Of a stretch of 6,928 nt of DNA, positions 5,730 to 6,928 are shown piece by piece. The notes beneath the pieces are model-generated. The model was not told the DNA's origin. It worked only from the letters and a program-made list of their open reading frames with translations, and ran no database searches. Source of the DNA: Leptolyngbyaceae cyanobacterium CSSed165cm_216 (GTDB lineage Bacteria; Cyanobacteriota; Cyanobacteriia; Phormidesmidales; Phormidesmidaceae). The position numbers and the translations under genes were made by a program. Numbering within the stretch: position 1 is the stretch's first letter; every line of letters begins with the position of its first letter. The stretch covers positions 1-6,928 of the forward strand of contig SLIY01000177.1 of assembly GCA_007135385.1 (NCBI GenBank). The letters run 5' to 3'.

Positions 5730-6176
5730 GTGATCATAGATTTGACCTATCACCAAACCAGCGAAATTTCGATTCCGACGGACCCCACAGCTTTGAAGTC
5801 GGTACTGGCTTGGTTTGATCAATTTCGGTCAGCCCCGATCCCTCACAAAACCTGGATGCAGTGCCAGCTGGCCTTAATCGAGGGGGTAACCAATGCGGTG
5901 CGTCATGCCCATGCCGATTTACCTGCCGCTACTCCGGTGCGGGTAACCGTTGATATTCAGGATGACACCGTAAGTATGTGTATTTGGGATCAAGGACCAG
6001 GGTTTGACCTGATGACAGTGCTCAAGAGTAAGCTAACGACTGACAACCGTGAGGCGGAGGGTGGTCGGGGGTTAAAAATTATGTACCTGGTAGCAGACCA
6101 GCTGACCTATGCCCCTTGCCCCGGCCAGGGAAACTGTCTGCGGCTACAAAAGATATTTACCCCACCCCTGACCTGA
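5730..6176 (+). CDS. RsbW/SpoIIAB-like anti-sigma factor or switch kinase (GHKL ATPase), 148 aa
   Basis: A single HATPase_c_2 domain of the GHKL fold, the usual size for RsbW-type serine kinases. The N box is EGVTNAVRHAH (Glu51, Asn55, His59, His61), the G1 box DQGPG (87-91) with Asp87 for adenine contact, and the G2 region GGRGL (111-115) for the ATP lid. Family members bind a sigma factor or another target and phosphorylate a STAS-domain antagonist, whose phosphate a PP2C enzyme removes. Neither a STAS protein, a PP2C phosphatase nor a sigma factor is encoded in the window, so the partners are unknown. It has no membrane segment and acts in the cytoplasm. The start is GTG with no clear Shine-Dalgarno; no in-frame ATG occurs before Met43, and starting there would lose the first strands of the domain. 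The TGA of a seven-codon frame (5710-5733) overlaps the GTG. The next gene follows after 40 bp on the same strand. Confidence 0.93.
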   Translation: MIIDLTYHQTSEISIPTDPTALKSVLAWFDQFRSAPIPHKTWMQCQLALIEGVTNAVRHAHADLPAATPVRVTVDIQDDTVSMCIWDQGPGFDLMTVLKSKLTTDNREAEGGRGLKIMYLVADQLTYAPCPGQGNCLRLQKIFTPPLT

Positions 6177-6204
6177 AAGACCGTGATACCTTGCAAAAAA
6201 GCCT

Positions 6205-6209
6205 GAGGA
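6205..6209 (+). promoter_or_regulatory. Shine-Dalgarno of the DUF92 gene
   Basis: GAGGA, with GAGG ending eight bases before the ATG at 6217. It supports that start over the in-frame GTG one codon earlier. The 40-bp gap holds no visible terminator or promoter, which suggests co-transcription with the gene before it. Confidence 0.65.
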
Positions 6210-6216
6210 TGCTGTG

Positions 6217-6928
6217 ATGCTGCCGTTAGATTCAGTCTGGCTGCCCTGGATAGAGGGGGTGGTGATTAATACTGGGTTGCTGGGGCTGGCCTGGCTGGCC
6301 CCCAAAAAGCTACTGACCCCAGCGGGTTATTGGCATGCCTGGGGTTTGGGGGTCTTACTTTGGGGGTGTTTAGGCTGGCCCGGTTATGCCCTGATGATGA
6401 TTTACTTTTTGGTCGGCTCGGCGGTGACTAAGGTGGGTATGGCGCGTAAACAAGCGGCTGGCATTGCTGAAGGTCGATCGGGTATGCGGGGGCCTGAAAA
6501 TGTCTGGGGTTCTGCCCTGGCGGGGGCCTTATGCGCCCTGGCCGTTGGGGGGCTAAACACCTGGGGCGGTCCCGGTCAAGCCCTTTGGATCATGGCCTTA
6601 GGGTTGGGATATGTGGCTAGCCTCAGCACCAAACTGTCTGACACCACGGCCAGTGAGGTGGGCAAAGCCTATGGTCGCCGCACCTTTTTAATGACCACCC
6701 TAAAGCCGGTACCGGCGGGCACCGAGGGGGCCGTCAGTTTGGAAGGTACCCTGGCCGGGGTGTTGGGGTCGGTGGTGATCGCGATCGCGGGGTGGGGCGT
6801 TGGCCTAATCGCCGTCTGGGGCATTCCCATCTGTCTGGTGGCAGCGTTGATCGCCACCAGTGCCGAAAGTGTGATTGGGGCAACGGTGCAGGGGCAGTGG
6901 CCCTGGCTGACCAATGAGGTGGTGAATA
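6217..6928 (+). CDS. DUF92/TIGR00297 family membrane protein, VTE6-like phytyl-phosphate kinase (3' end cut by window edge)
   Basis: 237 residues are visible and the frame is open at the edge; the family is about 240-260 aa, so only a short C-terminal piece should be missing. Hydrophobic segments lie near 11-28, 40-68, 97-113, 120-136 and 178-213, typical of an integral membrane protein. The conserved polar core is present: RGPENVWGSA (91-100), KLSDTTASEVGKAYG (139-153) and LKPVPAGTEGAVSLEGTLAG (162-181), with acidic, Thr and Gly residues suited to handling a polyprenyl phosphate and nucleotide. The plant member VTE6 and its cyanobacterial homologue phosphorylate phytyl phosphate to phytyl diphosphate, salvaging chlorophyll-derived phytol for tocopherol and phylloquinone. 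Family membership is near certain; the exact substrate is inferred by homology, and other bacterial DUF92 members may use other prenyl phosphates. The partner phytol kinase (VTE5) is not in the window. Confidence 0.93.
   Translation, partial: MLPLDSVWLPWIEGVVINTGLLGLAWLAPKKLLTPAGYWHAWGLGVLLWGCLGWPGYALMMIYFLVGSAVTKVGMARKQAAGIAEGRSGMRGPENVWGSALAGALCALAVGGLNTWGGPGQALWIMALGLGYVASLSTKLSDTTASEVGKAYGRRTFLMTTLKPVPAGTEGAVSLEGTLAGVLGSVVIAIAGWGVGLIAVWGIPICLVAALIATSAESVIGATVQGQWPWLTNEVVN
6781..6788. repeat. HIP1 octamer GCGATCGC
   Basis: Exact HIP1 copy in the DUF92 gene, read as Ala-Ile-Ala in the hydrophobic segment VVIAIAG. Confidence 0.9.

Noticed and set aside
5658..5822. 55-residue N-terminal extension of the dipeptidase from a TTG start
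   Set aside because: It would overlap the divergent anti-sigma kinase by about 90 bases, lacks family similarity, and the ATG ending at 5657 gives the normal family length.
6669..6914. 81-codon minus-strand frame opposite the DUF92 gene
   Set aside because: It lies wholly opposite a clearly conserved kinase coding region and has no domain pattern.

Overview
The window looks cyanobacterial. Five copies of the octamer GCGATCGC (HIP1, the cyanobacterial highly iterated palindrome) occur in 6.9 kb, where chance would give about 0.1. The proteins agree: a DUF3747 plus SLH exported protein, a DUF92/VTE6-type prenyl-phosphate kinase of the tocopherol salvage route, and two hypothetical proteins of a type I associate with cyanobacteria. 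The genus cannot be decided from this sequence; a filamentous or Leptolyngbya/Nodosilinea-like lineage would fit but is a guess.

Layout. Four genes run on the minus strand and two on the plus strand, diverging from a 72-bp gap at 5658-5729. Reading leftward from the gap: a cytoplasmic M15 D-Ala-D-Ala dipeptidase (4938-5657); after 77 bp, an exported protein with a PPC-like beta-domain (3955-4860); after 228 bp, a 736-residue protein of unknown function with three conserved blocks separated by proline-rich linkers (1516-3726); after 349 bp, a DUF3747-SLH exported protein whose C-terminus runs off the left edge (1-1166). Reading rightward: an RsbW/SpoIIAB-like GHKL ATPase, a probable anti-sigma or partner-switch kinase (5730-6176), and after 40 bp a DUF92/VTE6 membrane kinase cut by the right edge (6217-6928).

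How they may work together. The leftward group has an envelope flavour: one peptidoglycan-dipeptide hydrolase and two exported proteins, one of them probably wall-anchored by SLH repeats. The 228- and 349-bp gaps argue for several transcripts rather than one operon. The rightward pair is close enough to be co-transcribed, but a functional link between a regulatory kinase and phytyl-diphosphate synthesis is only a guess. No mobile element, CRISPR array, tRNA, rRNA or convincing intrinsic terminator was seen. This is mostly ordinary cyanobacterial chromosome. The least explained items are the 736-residue protein, the symmetric divergent gap, the paired dyads at the 3' end of the 736-residue gene, and the long leader of the SLH gene.
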